From Clostridium sp031626875 (GTDB lineage: Bacteria > Bacillota > Clostridia > Clostridiales > Clostridiaceae), in NCBI RefSeq assembly GCF_031626875.1, contig NZ_JANDMF010000001.1:200497-264496 (forward strand): a stretch of 64,000 nt of DNA, read 5' to 3'. Position 1 is the stretch's first letter, and every line of letters begins with the position of its first letter. Positions 52,830 to 61,266 of the stretch are shown here, one piece after another. The position numbers and the translations under genes are program-made. The notes under the pieces were generated by a model that was given only the letters and a program-made list of their open reading frames with translations, did no database searches and was not told where the DNA came from.

Positions 52830-54113
52830 TTAATTGATTTCTTTCTTTGCAAATTCCTCAAAAGCTTTAACAAACTTATATACATGAGTTATATTATGTG
52901 CAGTTGATAAGAAGAATGATTCAAATTGTGATGGTGGCAAGTTAATTCCACTATTAAGCATGTGTATAAAATATCTATTAAATCTTTCTATGTTACACTT
53001 TTTAACCTTATCATAAGAATCTACTTTTTCCTCACTAAAGAATAAAGTCATCATTCCGCCAACTCTATTTATACATATTGGTAAATTATATTTTTCACTA
53101 ACCTTATACAATCCATCTTCAAGCTTTCTTCCTACTGATTCAATATGGTTATAATATTCTGGGTGATCATGTAATTCATTTAAAGTGGCAAGTCCTGCTG
53201 ACATAACTATTGGATTTCCTGACATAGTTCCAGCTTGATATACTCCACCCTTTGGTGAAAGATTTTCCATTATTTCTCTCTTTCCACCATAAGCACCTGA
53301 AGGCAGTCCACCTCCCATAATCTTTGCATATGTAACTAAATCTGGTGACACATTAAATAAACTTTGAGCTCCTTTAAAGGAAACTCTAAAACCTGACATA
53401 ACTTCATCAAATATTAGTAAAGCACCATATCTGTTACATAGAGTTCTTAAAACTTGCATAAATTCATTTTTAGCTTTAATTACTCCCATATTGCCTGCTA
53501 CAGGTTCTATAATAACGGCTGCAATTTCATTACCATATTTCTTAAAAAGATTAGCAACTTGCTTTTCAGCATTATATATTCCTATTAGAGTATTTTTCAC
53601 ACTATCTTCTGGAACTCCTTGAGAACCTGGTATTCCTTCTGTTAAAACTCCAGAGCCTGCTTCTACTAAAAAGCCATCAAAATGACCATGATAACATCCT
53701 GCAAATTTCACTATCTTATCTCTTTTTGTGTATCCTCTAGCTAATTTTATTGCACTCATGGTTGCTTCTGTACCTGAGTTAACCATCCTAACCATCTCTA
53801 CAACAGGCATATTTTCACATATAAATTTACTCATTTCTAATTCTAAATTTGTAGGCGCTCCAAAAGCTAAAGCCTTTTCTGAAGTATCTTTAATAGCTCC
53901 TACCACTTTATCATTACAATGTCCTAATATCAATGGTCCCCAAGCAAGTACAAAATCTATATACTCCTTACCATCCTCATCTACTATTACAGCACCTTTT
54001 CCAGACTTTATTATAGGAGGATTTATTCCCAACCCCTTATAGGCCCTTACTGGACTATTAACTCCACCTGGCATAAATCTTTTACTTTCATTAAAAATCT
54101 TTTCATTTGACAT
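52830..54113 (-). CDS. hemL: Glutamate-1-semialdehyde 2,1-aminomutase
   Basis: Makes 5-aminolevulinate from glutamate 1-semialdehyde with pyridoxal/pyridoxamine phosphate. The 427 residues match the family. Seen are FMPGGVNSPVRA, VNSGTEATMSAIKLARG, CYHGHFD, IFDEVMSGFR and YAKIMGGGLP with the PLP lysine at 264, and GTMSGNPIVM. It is the last gene of hemC-cobA/hemD-hemB-hemL, 4 nt after hemB, with AAGAGGA before the ATG. Together with HemA (62553-63758) it forms the C5 route to tetrapyrroles. Confidence 0.97.
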   Translation of the reverse strand: MSNEKIFNESKRFMPGGVNSPVRAYKGLGINPPIIKSGKGAVIVDEDGKEYIDFVLAWGPLILGHCNDKVVGAIKDTSEKALAFGAPTNLELEMSKFICENMPVVEMVRMVNSGTEATMSAIKLARGYTKRDKIVKFAGCYHGHFDGFLVEAGSGVLTEGIPGSQGVPEDSVKNTLIGIYNAEKQVANLFKKYGNEIAAVIIEPVAGNMGVIKAKNEFMQVLRTLCNRYGALLIFDEVMSGFRVSFKGAQSLFNVSPDLVTYAKIMGGGLPSGAYGGKREIMENLSPKGGVYQAGTMSGNPIVMSAGLATLNELHDHPEYYNHIESVGRKLEDGLYKVSEKYNLPICINRVGGMMTLFFSEEKVDSYDKVKKCNIERFNRYFIHMLNSGINLPPSQFESFFLSTAHNITHVYKFVKAFEEFAKKEIN

Positions 54114-54117
54114 TTTT

Positions 54118-55089
54118 TTATCCTCTTTTACTTAAAATATTAGCTGCATAAATTGCATGATATGTTATTATAACCTTTGCCCCTGATCTCTTTATCGAAG
54201 TAAGCATTTCCATAACAACTCTCTCTTCATCAATGAAACCAGCCTGAGCTGCTGCCTTAATCATAGAATATTCTCCACTTACGCTATATGCAGCTACTGG
54301 AACATCCGTATTATCCCTTACTTCCCTTATTATATCAAGATAAGACAAAGCTGGTTTAACCATAATTATATCAGCACCTTCATTTATGTCCATTTTTACT
54401 TCTCTTAAAGCTTCTAACCTATTGGCTGGATCCATTTGATATGTCTTCCTATCACCAAACTTTGGAGCAGAATCAGCAGCTTCTCTAAATGGCCCATAAA
54501 ATGCTGAACAATATTTAGCTGAATAACTCATTATAGGGACATTAATAAATCCGGCTTCATCTAAAGCATCTCTAATATACCCTATTCTTCCATCCATCAT
54601 ATCTGAAGGTGAAATCATATCTGCACCTGCTTTTGCATGGGATACTGAAATTTTTCCTAAATATTCTAATGTTTTATCATTATCAACATACTCGCCATGT
54701 AAAATACCACAATGTCCATGGTCAGTATATTCACACATACATACATCAGTTATTACATAAATAGAACTATCCATTTCCTTTATCTTTCTTACTGCCTTTT
54801 GAACTATACCTTCATCATTAAAACTTTCTGAACCACAAGCATCCTTTTTCTCTGGTATTCCAAATAATAAAACACCTAAAACACCTGCATCTTTAACTTC
54901 CTTTATAATTTCTTCTAATCTATCTAAAGAATAGTGAAAACATCCTGGCATTGAAGAAATTTCTCTTTTAATATTTTCTCCCTCTACCACGAACATTGGC
55001 AGTATAAAATCCTTTACTGAAAGTTCTGTTTCTCTTACTAAGCTTCTAATACTTTCATTTGCTCTAAGTCTTCTTCCTCTATTAATCAT
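54118..55089 (-). CDS. hemB: Porphobilinogen synthase (delta-aminolevulinate dehydratase)
   Basis: Condenses two aminolevulinates to porphobilinogen. 323 residues with RRLRANESIRSLVRET at the start, the Cys-rich metal loop TDVCMCEYTDHGHCGI (zinc-type), MMDGRIGYIR, SYSAKYCSAFYGPFREA with the first active lysine, and ADIIMVKPALSYLDI with the Schiff-base lysine. The start overlaps the stop of cobA/hemD by 1 nt. Presence of the three loop cysteines indicates a Zn2+-dependent rather than purely Mg2+-dependent enzyme. Confidence 0.97.
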   Translation of the reverse strand: MINRGRRLRANESIRSLVRETELSVKDFILPMFVVEGENIKREISSMPGCFHYSLDRLEEIIKEVKDAGVLGVLLFGIPEKKDACGSESFNDEGIVQKAVRKIKEMDSSIYVITDVCMCEYTDHGHCGILHGEYVDNDKTLEYLGKISVSHAKAGADMISPSDMMDGRIGYIRDALDEAGFINVPIMSYSAKYCSAFYGPFREAADSAPKFGDRKTYQMDPANRLEALREVKMDINEGADIIMVKPALSYLDIIREVRDNTDVPVAAYSVSGEYSMIKAAAQAGFIDEERVVMEMLTSIKRSGAKVIITYHAIYAANILSKRG

Positions 55090-56567
55090 TAAAATTTTAC
55101 ACCTTCTTTTATTAATTCTGTTATCTCCTCTAAGAACCCCTCTTCAGAATGCTTTCTGCACATATGGCCTTCTAATCCTTTATCTTTTAATGCATTTAAA
55201 GTTTTTGGTCCAATTGCTATGATTCTTTTTTCTTTAATCTTCTCAAGACCTATCATTTCTATCATATTATTGACTGTACTAGGGCTTGTAAACAAAATTA
55301 TATCAACCTCTTTAAAGCTATTTCTATTTAAAATTCTTCCTGCTACAGTATCATAAATATTTACTCTATCTACATTTAACCCTAAACTTATTAATTCATC
55401 ACTTAAATAATTTCTACTCTTTGATGAACATGGAATTAAAACTTTCTCACCCTTTTTAATACTAGATTTCAATACTCTTACAAGACCTTCTCCTACAAAT
55501 TCTCTTGCCATTTTAAATGGTATAATTCCTCTTTTCTCTAAAGCCTTTTTGGTTGCTTTTCCCACTACTGAAACCTTTGCTCTTATTTTTCTTATATCAA
55601 CATTATGTTTGTATAAATGATCAAAGAATATATTAACTCCATTTACTGATGTAAATAATAGATGATCGTATTCTTCTAATCTTTCTAAATATGGATTTAA
55701 ATTATGAGATGTACTTTCTATCTTAATAGAGTTTATTTCAGTAACTTCCGCTCCCAGTTCAGTTAACTTTTCCTTTAGATTTGAAGATTGTTCACGGGAT
55801 CTAGTTGTGCAGATATTCCATCCATGTAAAATCTTCTTTTCATACCAAGCTAAATCTTTATTGAGTGTAACCACTTCCCCAACTACTATTATACATGGAG
55901 ATTTTAACTCAGCTTCTATAACTTTTTCTTCTATATCTTGAAGAGTTCCAACTACCTTCTTCTGCTTTGATGAAGTCCCTCTCATTATAACTGCTGCTGG
56001 TGTTGTTTTATCTTTTCCATGTTCTACTAGTTTCTCTACTATTTCATGAAGATTATTTAATCCCATCATAAATACTAGTGTTCCATTTTCCTTTGCCAAA
56101 GCTTCAAAATTAACATTAAGAACACTTGCAGACATACCAGTTACAACATGGAAACTTTGCGCTTTTCCTCTATGTGTTATAGGAATACCTGCATAATTTA
56201 AAACAGATATTGGCGAAGGAATCCCTGATATAACTTCAAAATCAATATTCTCATCTTGAAGTGCTAACACCTCTTCTCCACCTCTACCAAAAACATAAGG
56301 GTCTCCCCCCTTAATACGACCAACTATATGTCCTTTTTTAGCTAAAGCTACTATCATTTCATTTATTTCTTCTTGCGTTTTATAATGTTCTCCTGGCTCT
56401 TTTCCACAATAATATATTTCACAGCCTTCATTTAAATAGTTTAATACATTATTTGATATTAATCTATCATAAAGAACAGCTGTACATTTTTCTAATGCTT
56501 TTACTGCCTTTAAGGTTAATAATTCTTCATCTCCAGGGCCAGTTCCTATAATATATACTTTACTCAT
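55089..56567 (-). CDS. cobA-hemD: Uroporphyrinogen-III C-methyltransferase / uroporphyrinogen-III synthase fusion
   Basis: 492 residues in two enzymes. Residues 1-245 are SUMT: VYIIGTGPGDEELLTLKA, YCGKEPG, RIKGGDPYVFGRGGEE, PAAVIMRGTS. It adds two methyl groups from S-adenosylmethionine to give precorrin-2. Residues 250-492 are HemD: WNICTTRSREQSSNL, DHLLFTSVNGVNIFF, DIILFTSPSTVNNM, IIAIGPKTLNALK. It cyclises hydroxymethylbilane. The fusion is common in clostridia and channels uroporphyrinogen III toward siroheme and cobalamin rather than heme. It is 5 nt after hemC and overlaps hemB. Confidence 0.96.
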   Translation of the reverse strand: MSKVYIIGTGPGDEELLTLKAVKALEKCTAVLYDRLISNNVLNYLNEGCEIYYCGKEPGEHYKTQEEINEMIVALAKKGHIVGRIKGGDPYVFGRGGEEVLALQDENIDFEVISGIPSPISVLNYAGIPITHRGKAQSFHVVTGMSASVLNVNFEALAKENGTLVFMMGLNNLHEIVEKLVEHGKDKTTPAAVIMRGTSSKQKKVVGTLQDIEEKVIEAELKSPCIIVVGEVVTLNKDLAWYEKKILHGWNICTTRSREQSSNLKEKLTELGAEVTEINSIKIESTSHNLNPYLERLEEYDHLLFTSVNGVNIFFDHLYKHNVDIRKIRAKVSVVGKATKKALEKRGIIPFKMAREFVGEGLVRVLKSSIKKGEKVLIPCSSKSRNYLSDELISLGLNVDRVNIYDTVAGRILNRNSFKEVDIILFTSPSTVNNMIEMIGLEKIKEKRIIAIGPKTLNALKDKGLEGHMCRKHSEEGFLEEITELIKEGVKF

Positions 56568-56572
56568 TATAA

Positions 56573-57451
56573 TTACCTACCATCTTCTAATATTCTTTGA
56601 GCTAAATTTTTCCCAAGCTCTATTCTATCCTCTATTTTACCTCTTATATCTTTTTTTACTATCTTATTATTAACTTCATAAGCACCTATCATATATATGT
56701 CTGAACCTTCAAGTTTAGTATAAGCCCCTATTAAACTATGACAATCTCCATTTAAAGCTTTCATAAAACTTCTTTCTGCTTCAACTGCTATTCTTGTTTC
56801 TATAGAATCCAATCTCTTAAAATACTCTTTAACCTTACTACTCTTTAAACATTCAACACCAAGGGCTCCTTGTCCTATAGCTGGCAAGAAAATGGTTGGG
56901 TCAAAATAATCTGTAATAATATGTTCTAAGTTTAATCTTTTTAAACCAGCTGCTGCTAAAATTATACCATCTAACTCTTCTTGATTCATCTTTTCTAATC
57001 TTGTTTGAACATTTCCTCTTATTGGGACTATCTCTATATCACTTCTTATTTCCTTAAGAAATCTTCCTCTTCTTATGCTACTGGTTCCTATTTTAGCTCC
57101 ACTTTTTAAATCTTTAAAGTTTATACCTTCTCTTGAAATAAAAGCATCTCTAACATCTTCTCTCTCTGGCATTGCTATAAGTTCAAATTCTTCTTCTAAA
57201 TCAAACGGTACATCTTTCATGCTATGAACTGCTCCATGGGCTTTTTCTTCAATTAGAGCTGCTTCTATATTTTTGGTAAATAGTCCCTTACCACCTATTT
57301 TATCTAATGTTACGTCAAGTCTTCTATCACCTTCTGTAACCATTAATAACTTTTTAGCATCTATATGTTCTTTATTTTTTAATAATTCTATAACCCTATC
57401 TGCCTGCACTTGTGCAAGTTTACTCTTTCTAGTAGCTATAATTAGCTCCAT
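56573..57451 (-). CDS. hemC: Hydroxymethylbilane synthase (porphobilinogen deaminase)
   Basis: Polymerises four porphobilinogens into hydroxymethylbilane. 292 residues with IIATRKSKLAQVQAD, GGKGLFTKNIEAAL, AVHSMKDVP (catalytic Asp80), GTSSIRRGRFL, IRGNVQTRLEKM and LNGDCHSLIGAY, where Cys237 should carry the dipyrromethane cofactor. GAGGTGA precedes the ATG. It is the first gene of its operon, with its own promoter after the asr terminator. Confidence 0.97.
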   Translation of the reverse strand: MELIIATRKSKLAQVQADRVIELLKNKEHIDAKKLLMVTEGDRRLDVTLDKIGGKGLFTKNIEAALIEEKAHGAVHSMKDVPFDLEEEFELIAMPEREDVRDAFISREGINFKDLKSGAKIGTSSIRRGRFLKEIRSDIEIVPIRGNVQTRLEKMNQEELDGIILAAAGLKRLNLEHIITDYFDPTIFLPAIGQGALGVECLKSSKVKEYFKRLDSIETRIAVEAERSFMKALNGDCHSLIGAYTKLEGSDIYMIGAYEVNNKIVKKDIRGKIEDRIELGKNLAQRILEDGR

Positions 57452-57486
57452 TTTCCATCACCTCGTAATCAATACGTATATTTTCC

Positions 57487-57515
57487 CTCATATTCTATTT
57501 TATATTCTATGTCAA
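57487..57515 (-). promoter_or_regulatory. hemC operon promoter
   Basis: On the minus strand TTGACA (57515-57510), 17 bp, TATGAG (57492-57487). This gives a leader of about 30 nt. Confidence 0.65.
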
Positions 57516-57554
57516 ATCTAGTCCAACAAATTATATTTTTTCTCAAGGCTATGA

Positions 57555-57606
57555 AAAATAGTCTTAGATTTATTACTAAAGTTTAAGTAATGAATCTAAG
57601 ACTATC
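57555..57606 (-). terminator. Terminator of the asr operon
   Basis: A 20-bp stem with one mismatch (57558-57577 with 57586-57605; core ATAGTCTTAGATT) and an 8-nt loop; the minus strand continues TTTTTC. It lies just after asrC. Confidence 0.88.
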
Positions 57607-57618
57607 TAAAGTAGGATT

Positions 57619-58581
57619 TTAATATCTTACTCCGCTCCAATATATATTTTCTTTTAATTTAGCCTTATCAGAAAGAGTTACTCCTTGAAGAACCCATTTC
57701 TTAAATTCCATAAATCCAGTCCTATCAACAATATAACCTATATGCTCTTTTCCACCTGGTGCATCTTTATCAATATATTGCTCAACATAACTATAAGTAT
57801 TTTTTATAATCTTAACTATACTATCTTCATCAACCCATACTATAAAATCTTCAGCAAGTCTTGGATTTTTCTTACCTGATCTTCCCATTATAACTAATCT
57901 ATAATATTTTTCCTTACTTCTAGTCCATGCACCTGTTGGGCAGTTCATTACACATTCTCCACACCCAATACATTTATCGTGATCTCTCTCAACTTTGTAG
58001 TTTTCCATATGTAAAGCAGCTGTAGATTTCTTCTTACATGCTTTTACACAAGCTCCACATGCAACACATCTATCTCTATCATATTCTGGTAGAGTCATTC
58101 CCAAAATACCAAAATCATGATTTCTAGCCTTAATACAATCATTTGGACAACCAGTCAATGCTATCTTAAAGTGAAGATCATTAGGGAATATTTCCTTTTC
58201 TATTCTCTTCGCAAAATTAGTTGTATTATAATTTGCATAAGGGCAAACATTGTTACCTATACAAGCTGCCACGTTTCTTGTTCCTGCAGCTGTATATCCT
58301 TTACCTGGAACTTCTTGATTTATGTCTAATCCAGCTATTATTGGTTGAAGTAATTCATTTACTGCATCCATATCACCAAACTTAATTCCTGGTATCTCAA
58401 AACCTTGTCTTGTAGTCATATGAACTGTTCCATTACCATACTTATCAGCTATTTCTTGAATTAACCCAAGGTATTCTGCCTTTAAATGTCCACCTGGAAC
58501 TCTTACTCTTGAAGCTGTTATCCCTCTATGTTTTGTTATTCTAAAAGCATTCTTTTTTAACTTTTTAGTATTAATATCCAT
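57619..58581 (-). CDS. asrC: Anaerobic sulfite reductase, siroheme subunit
   Basis: Catalytic subunit reducing sulfite to sulfide. 320 residues: nitrite/sulfite reductase half-domain (1-60, VRVPGGHLKAEYLG, MTTRQGFEIPG) and siroheme/4Fe-4S site with Cys107, Cys113, Cys145 and Cys149 (ACIGNNVC, LTGCPNDC). A ferredoxin insert carries CVACGACVKAC (172-182) and CIGCGECVMNC (204-214). This combination is diagnostic of AsrC. It is 12 nt after asrB. The siroheme it needs would be made by the flanking hem/cobA genes. Confidence 0.96.
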   Translation of the reverse strand: MDINTKKLKKNAFRITKHRGITASRVRVPGGHLKAEYLGLIQEIADKYGNGTVHMTTRQGFEIPGIKFGDMDAVNELLQPIIAGLDINQEVPGKGYTAAGTRNVAACIGNNVCPYANYNTTNFAKRIEKEIFPNDLHFKIALTGCPNDCIKARNHDFGILGMTLPEYDRDRCVACGACVKACKKKSTAALHMENYKVERDHDKCIGCGECVMNCPTGAWTRSKEKYYRLVIMGRSGKKNPRLAEDFIVWVDEDSIVKIIKNTYSYVEQYIDKDAPGGKEHIGYIVDRTGFMEFKKWVLQGVTLSDKAKLKENIYWSGVRY

Positions 58582-58593
58582 ACTTCGCTCCTC

Positions 58594-59385
58594 CTAATCC
58601 CTTAATAATTTACCCTTTGAGTAATTAAATACTGGTCCATCTAAGCAAATATATGTATCATCTATTCTACAGTGTCCACACTTACCAACACCACAACACA
58701 TTTTTCTTTCTTGTGAAATCCAGATTTGTTTTTCTTCTAATCCAAGTTTTAAAAATTCTTGTACAGTAAATTTCATCATCATAGGAGGTCCTACAACTAT
58801 TACCTCTACATCATTTATATTATCAAACTTAAGTTCACTTACATATTTAGTTACAAGTCCAACATTACCTGTATACCCTTCTTCGGCTCCATCAACTGTA
58901 AGTATGAAATTCAAATTCTTCTTCCAAGTTTCTATATCATTTTTAAATAGAATATCATTAGGTGATTTAAATCCTGAAATAACAGTTACTTTTTTAGCAT
59001 CTTCAATATTGTTTGAAAAATAATCAACTATACCTTTAACCGGTGATAGCCCTGTACCTCCAGCAACTATTACAACTTCTTTTCCTTTATAATTTTCTAT
59101 ATCAAAGCCATTTCCATATGGACCTCTTAAAAATAGCTTATCTCCTTTGTACTTGGTAAATATTTCATCCGTAACCTTACCAACTTTTCTAATTGTAAGG
59201 TCAACATAATCTTCACCTATTCCACTTACTGAAATTGGAGCTTCACCAAACTTAGGTATAGACACTTCAAAGAATTGTCCTGGTTTAACATCACCTTTAA
59301 ATGCCATTCTAAAAGTAAATTCTATTTTTGTATGTTCAATTACATCTAATACTTCTGATACAAATGGTAAATATTCATTATGCAT
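58594..59385 (-). CDS. asrB: Anaerobic sulfite reductase, NADH/flavin subunit
   Basis: 263 residues of the ferredoxin-NADP reductase type: FAD-binding part LFLRGPYGNGFD, NAD-binding VVIVAGGTGLSPVKGI and VIVVGPPMMMKF. A C-terminal cysteine cluster (MCCGVGKCGHCRIDDTYIC) is expected to hold a 2Fe-2S centre, as in dihydroorotate dehydrogenase electron-transfer subunits. It passes electrons from NADH to AsrA/AsrC. It follows asrA by 2 nt. Confidence 0.95.
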   Translation of the reverse strand: MHNEYLPFVSEVLDVIEHTKIEFTFRMAFKGDVKPGQFFEVSIPKFGEAPISVSGIGEDYVDLTIRKVGKVTDEIFTKYKGDKLFLRGPYGNGFDIENYKGKEVVIVAGGTGLSPVKGIVDYFSNNIEDAKKVTVISGFKSPNDILFKNDIETWKKNLNFILTVDGAEEGYTGNVGLVTKYVSELKFDNINDVEVIVVGPPMMMKFTVQEFLKLGLEEKQIWISQERKMCCGVGKCGHCRIDDTYICLDGPVFNYSKGKLLRD

Positions 59386-59387
59386 AG

Positions 59388-60395
59388 TTATTTCACCTCA
59401 TCCATAGCTTTTTCTAATTTATTAATACAATTTGAGAAAGATATATATTCAGGACAAATATCATCACATCTTCCACATCCAACGCACATATGATATCCCC
59501 ATCTCTTCTTATAATCATAAACTTTATGAAGGACCTTATATCTCATTCTTTCGCCTTTTGCCCTTCTAAAACTATGTCCACCTGCCATATCTGTATATCC
59601 ATCAACTTGACATGACGCCCAAACTCTTCTTCTTTCTCCTGCTTTACCGTTATCTTTGTAGAATATATCTTGTGTAGTAAAGCATGTACATGTTGGACAC
59701 ACAAAATTACATCTACCACAAGCTATACATCTTTCTGAGTATTCATCCCACATCTTTGAATCCATAACAGAAAGTTCTAGACTTTTTGGAATATTAACCT
59801 TAACTTCATTTTCTTCTACAAAATCAGGCACTACATCCTCAGTAGTTGTTTCTATATTCTTTATAATATCCTCAAACTCTTCATCTTTAATATCTAAAAG
59901 TACTTCATTGCCTAAAACTTTAATATATGCATTATATTCATCTGTTTTATTTGTTTCCATATTTACACAAAAACAATTTTCATAGCTTTGTGTACATCCC
60001 ATTAAAATAAACTTTGCATTTTCTCTTATTTTTTTGTAATATGGGTCAACAAACTTATTTCTTAAGTATATATCATCTATTCTTCTCAATGCATGTATAT
60101 CACAACTTCTTAAGAATATAAGCACTTTCTTTTCTTTTGCCTTTGGTTCTTCCACCTTATCCTCTGTAAAGAAAAATAATGTTTGTGTTATAGGAAGTAA
60201 TACTTCTTTATATGAAAATGCAGATTTCGTATTAAATTCTATTTCTTGAATTTTTTCTATCTTTCCATATTTAATTGTATCTGTATCAGAAAATCTTCCC
60301 TCACCTCTAAATACTTTTGGGGCATAGATTTCATATTCCTTTGATAAATTATCTAAAACTAGATTCATATTGTTTAAATCAATTTTGTATCCCAT
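59388..60395 (-). CDS. asrA: Anaerobic sulfite reductase, iron-sulfur subunit
   Basis: 335 residues with two C-terminal 4Fe-4S sites, CIACGRCNFVCPTC and CVGCGRCDDIC, and an internal CxDIHALRRID segment (FLRSCDIHALRRIDDIYL) typical of AsrA and related hydrogenase subunits. It links AsrB to the siroheme subunit. It starts 10 nt after the channel gene, with AAGAGGTG before its ATG. Confidence 0.95.
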   Translation of the reverse strand: MGYKIDLNNMNLVLDNLSKEYEIYAPKVFRGEGRFSDTDTIKYGKIEKIQEIEFNTKSAFSYKEVLLPITQTLFFFTEDKVEEPKAKEKKVLIFLRSCDIHALRRIDDIYLRNKFVDPYYKKIRENAKFILMGCTQSYENCFCVNMETNKTDEYNAYIKVLGNEVLLDIKDEEFEDIIKNIETTTEDVVPDFVEENEVKVNIPKSLELSVMDSKMWDEYSERCIACGRCNFVCPTCTCFTTQDIFYKDNGKAGERRRVWASCQVDGYTDMAGGHSFRRAKGERMRYKVLHKVYDYKKRWGYHMCVGCGRCDDICPEYISFSNCINKLEKAMDEVK

Positions 60396-60405
60396 AATCC
60401 ACCTC

Positions 60406-61179
60406 TTATTTATTCTTATTCCTTGAAATTATGTAATATGGTATGGCTAAGAATACTATTCCACCTACCATATTTCCTAAAGTAACGAATAGAAGATTAT
60501 ATCCATATCCATAAATTGACACTGATGCTGAAAATGGAGAAAGTAATCCTATTGTCATAAGTGTCATGTTAGCAACGCTATGTTCAAATCCTGTAGTTAT
60601 GAATGCAAATAAGCACCAGAAAATCATAATTAATTTTGAAGATTCTTCTTTGCATTTAAAAGAGCACCAAGTTGCCAAACAAACTAAAAGGTTACATAGT
60701 ATTCCTCTAACAAATAGTTGGTTTCCTGCTAAATGCATCTTTGTTTCTGTAGCCTTTGCAATAAATTCTCCTACTGGACCACTTGCAAGTCCTGCTGAAT
60801 AAAATAAATAACCAATTAATATTGATCCACAAAGGTTTCCAATAAAGCTAACTATCCAAACCTTTAAGGTATCAAAAAAAGAAACTGTTTTACCTAGCAT
60901 TCCAATTGCCATAACAAAATTATTACCTGTAAATAATTCTGCACCTGCAAATATAACTAAACTTAATGCTATACCAAAAGATACTCCCATAATAATTTTT
61001 GTTAATGGTGATCCTCCACTGCTTAATAAGCCTCCAATAGTAAATATAAGCATAATACCAATTCCAACGTAAATTCCAGCAAGCATCGAACTTATAAAAT
61101 AGCCTATTATATTATTGTTTAAAAGACTTATTTTAGCTTTTGCTGATTCTGATACTTTTTTTACTTCATCTCCAAACAT
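60406..61179 (-). CDS. Formate/nitrite transporter family channel, probable hydrosulfide channel
   Basis: A 257-residue FNT protein with six membrane helices. Family motifs are AGIYVGIGIMLIFTIGG, AGAELFTGNNFVMAIGMLG, FIGNLCGSI, LCNLLVCLATW and EHSVANM with the central-pore histidine. I use the ATG at 61179 (AAGGAG 8 nt upstream); the frame starts at a GTG at 61188 touching the ribosome site. In Clostridioides difficile an FNT protein encoded with asrABC conducts HS-, and the same linkage here (10 nt from asrA) suggests sulfide export or sulfite/sulfide exchange. Formate or nitrite transport is not excluded. Confidence 0.88.
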   Translation of the reverse strand: MFGDEVKKVSESAKAKISLLNNNIIGYFISSMLAGIYVGIGIMLIFTIGGLLSSGGSPLTKIIMGVSFGIALSLVIFAGAELFTGNNFVMAIGMLGKTVSFFDTLKVWIVSFIGNLCGSILIGYLFYSAGLASGPVGEFIAKATETKMHLAGNQLFVRGILCNLLVCLATWCSFKCKEESSKLIMIFWCLFAFITTGFEHSVANMTLMTIGLLSPFSASVSIYGYGYNLLFVTLGNMVGGIVFLAIPYYIISRNKNK

Positions 61180-61199
61180 CAAATTCACTCCTTCTTTCG

Positions 61200-61229
61200 T
61201 TTACATTGTTATTATAATAACAATGTAAA
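61200..61229. repeat. 30-bp perfect palindrome over the asr -10 region
   Basis: TTTACATTGTTATTA is followed at once by its exact complement (61215-61229). The minus-strand TATAAT (61216-61211) lies at its centre. It could be a repressor operator or form a 5' hairpin in the transcript. Confidence 0.8.
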
Positions 61230-61253
61230 AAAAACTCTGTGATTATTCTCACA
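61204..61253 (-). promoter_or_regulatory. Predicted asr operon promoter with a class II Crp/Fnr site
   Basis: On the minus strand TATAAT (61216-61211) predicts a start near 61204. TGTGA-N6-TCACA (61238-61253) is centred at -41.5, where class II Crp/Fnr activators bind next to RNA polymerase. No good -35 hexamer is present, as expected for an activator-dependent promoter. The adjacent gene encodes a Crp/Fnr protein with a matching recognition helix. Confidence 0.75.
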
Positions 61254-61259
61254 AAGTTT
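61230..61259 (-). terminator. Terminator of the hemA-sirC-crp transcript, sharing the TGTGA palindrome
   Basis: On the minus strand AAACTTTGTGA pairs with TCACAGAGTTT (one mismatch) around GAATAA, followed by a run of eight T (including one or two from the stem). It begins 7 nt after the Crp/Fnr stop codon. Confidence 0.8.
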
Positions 61260-61266
61260 AATATAA

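Noticed and set aside
57475..57490. TACGTAT in the hemC leader as an AraR operator
   Set aside because: Only the central bases match; the outer arms of the palindrome are absent and a link between arabinose and hemC is unlikely.
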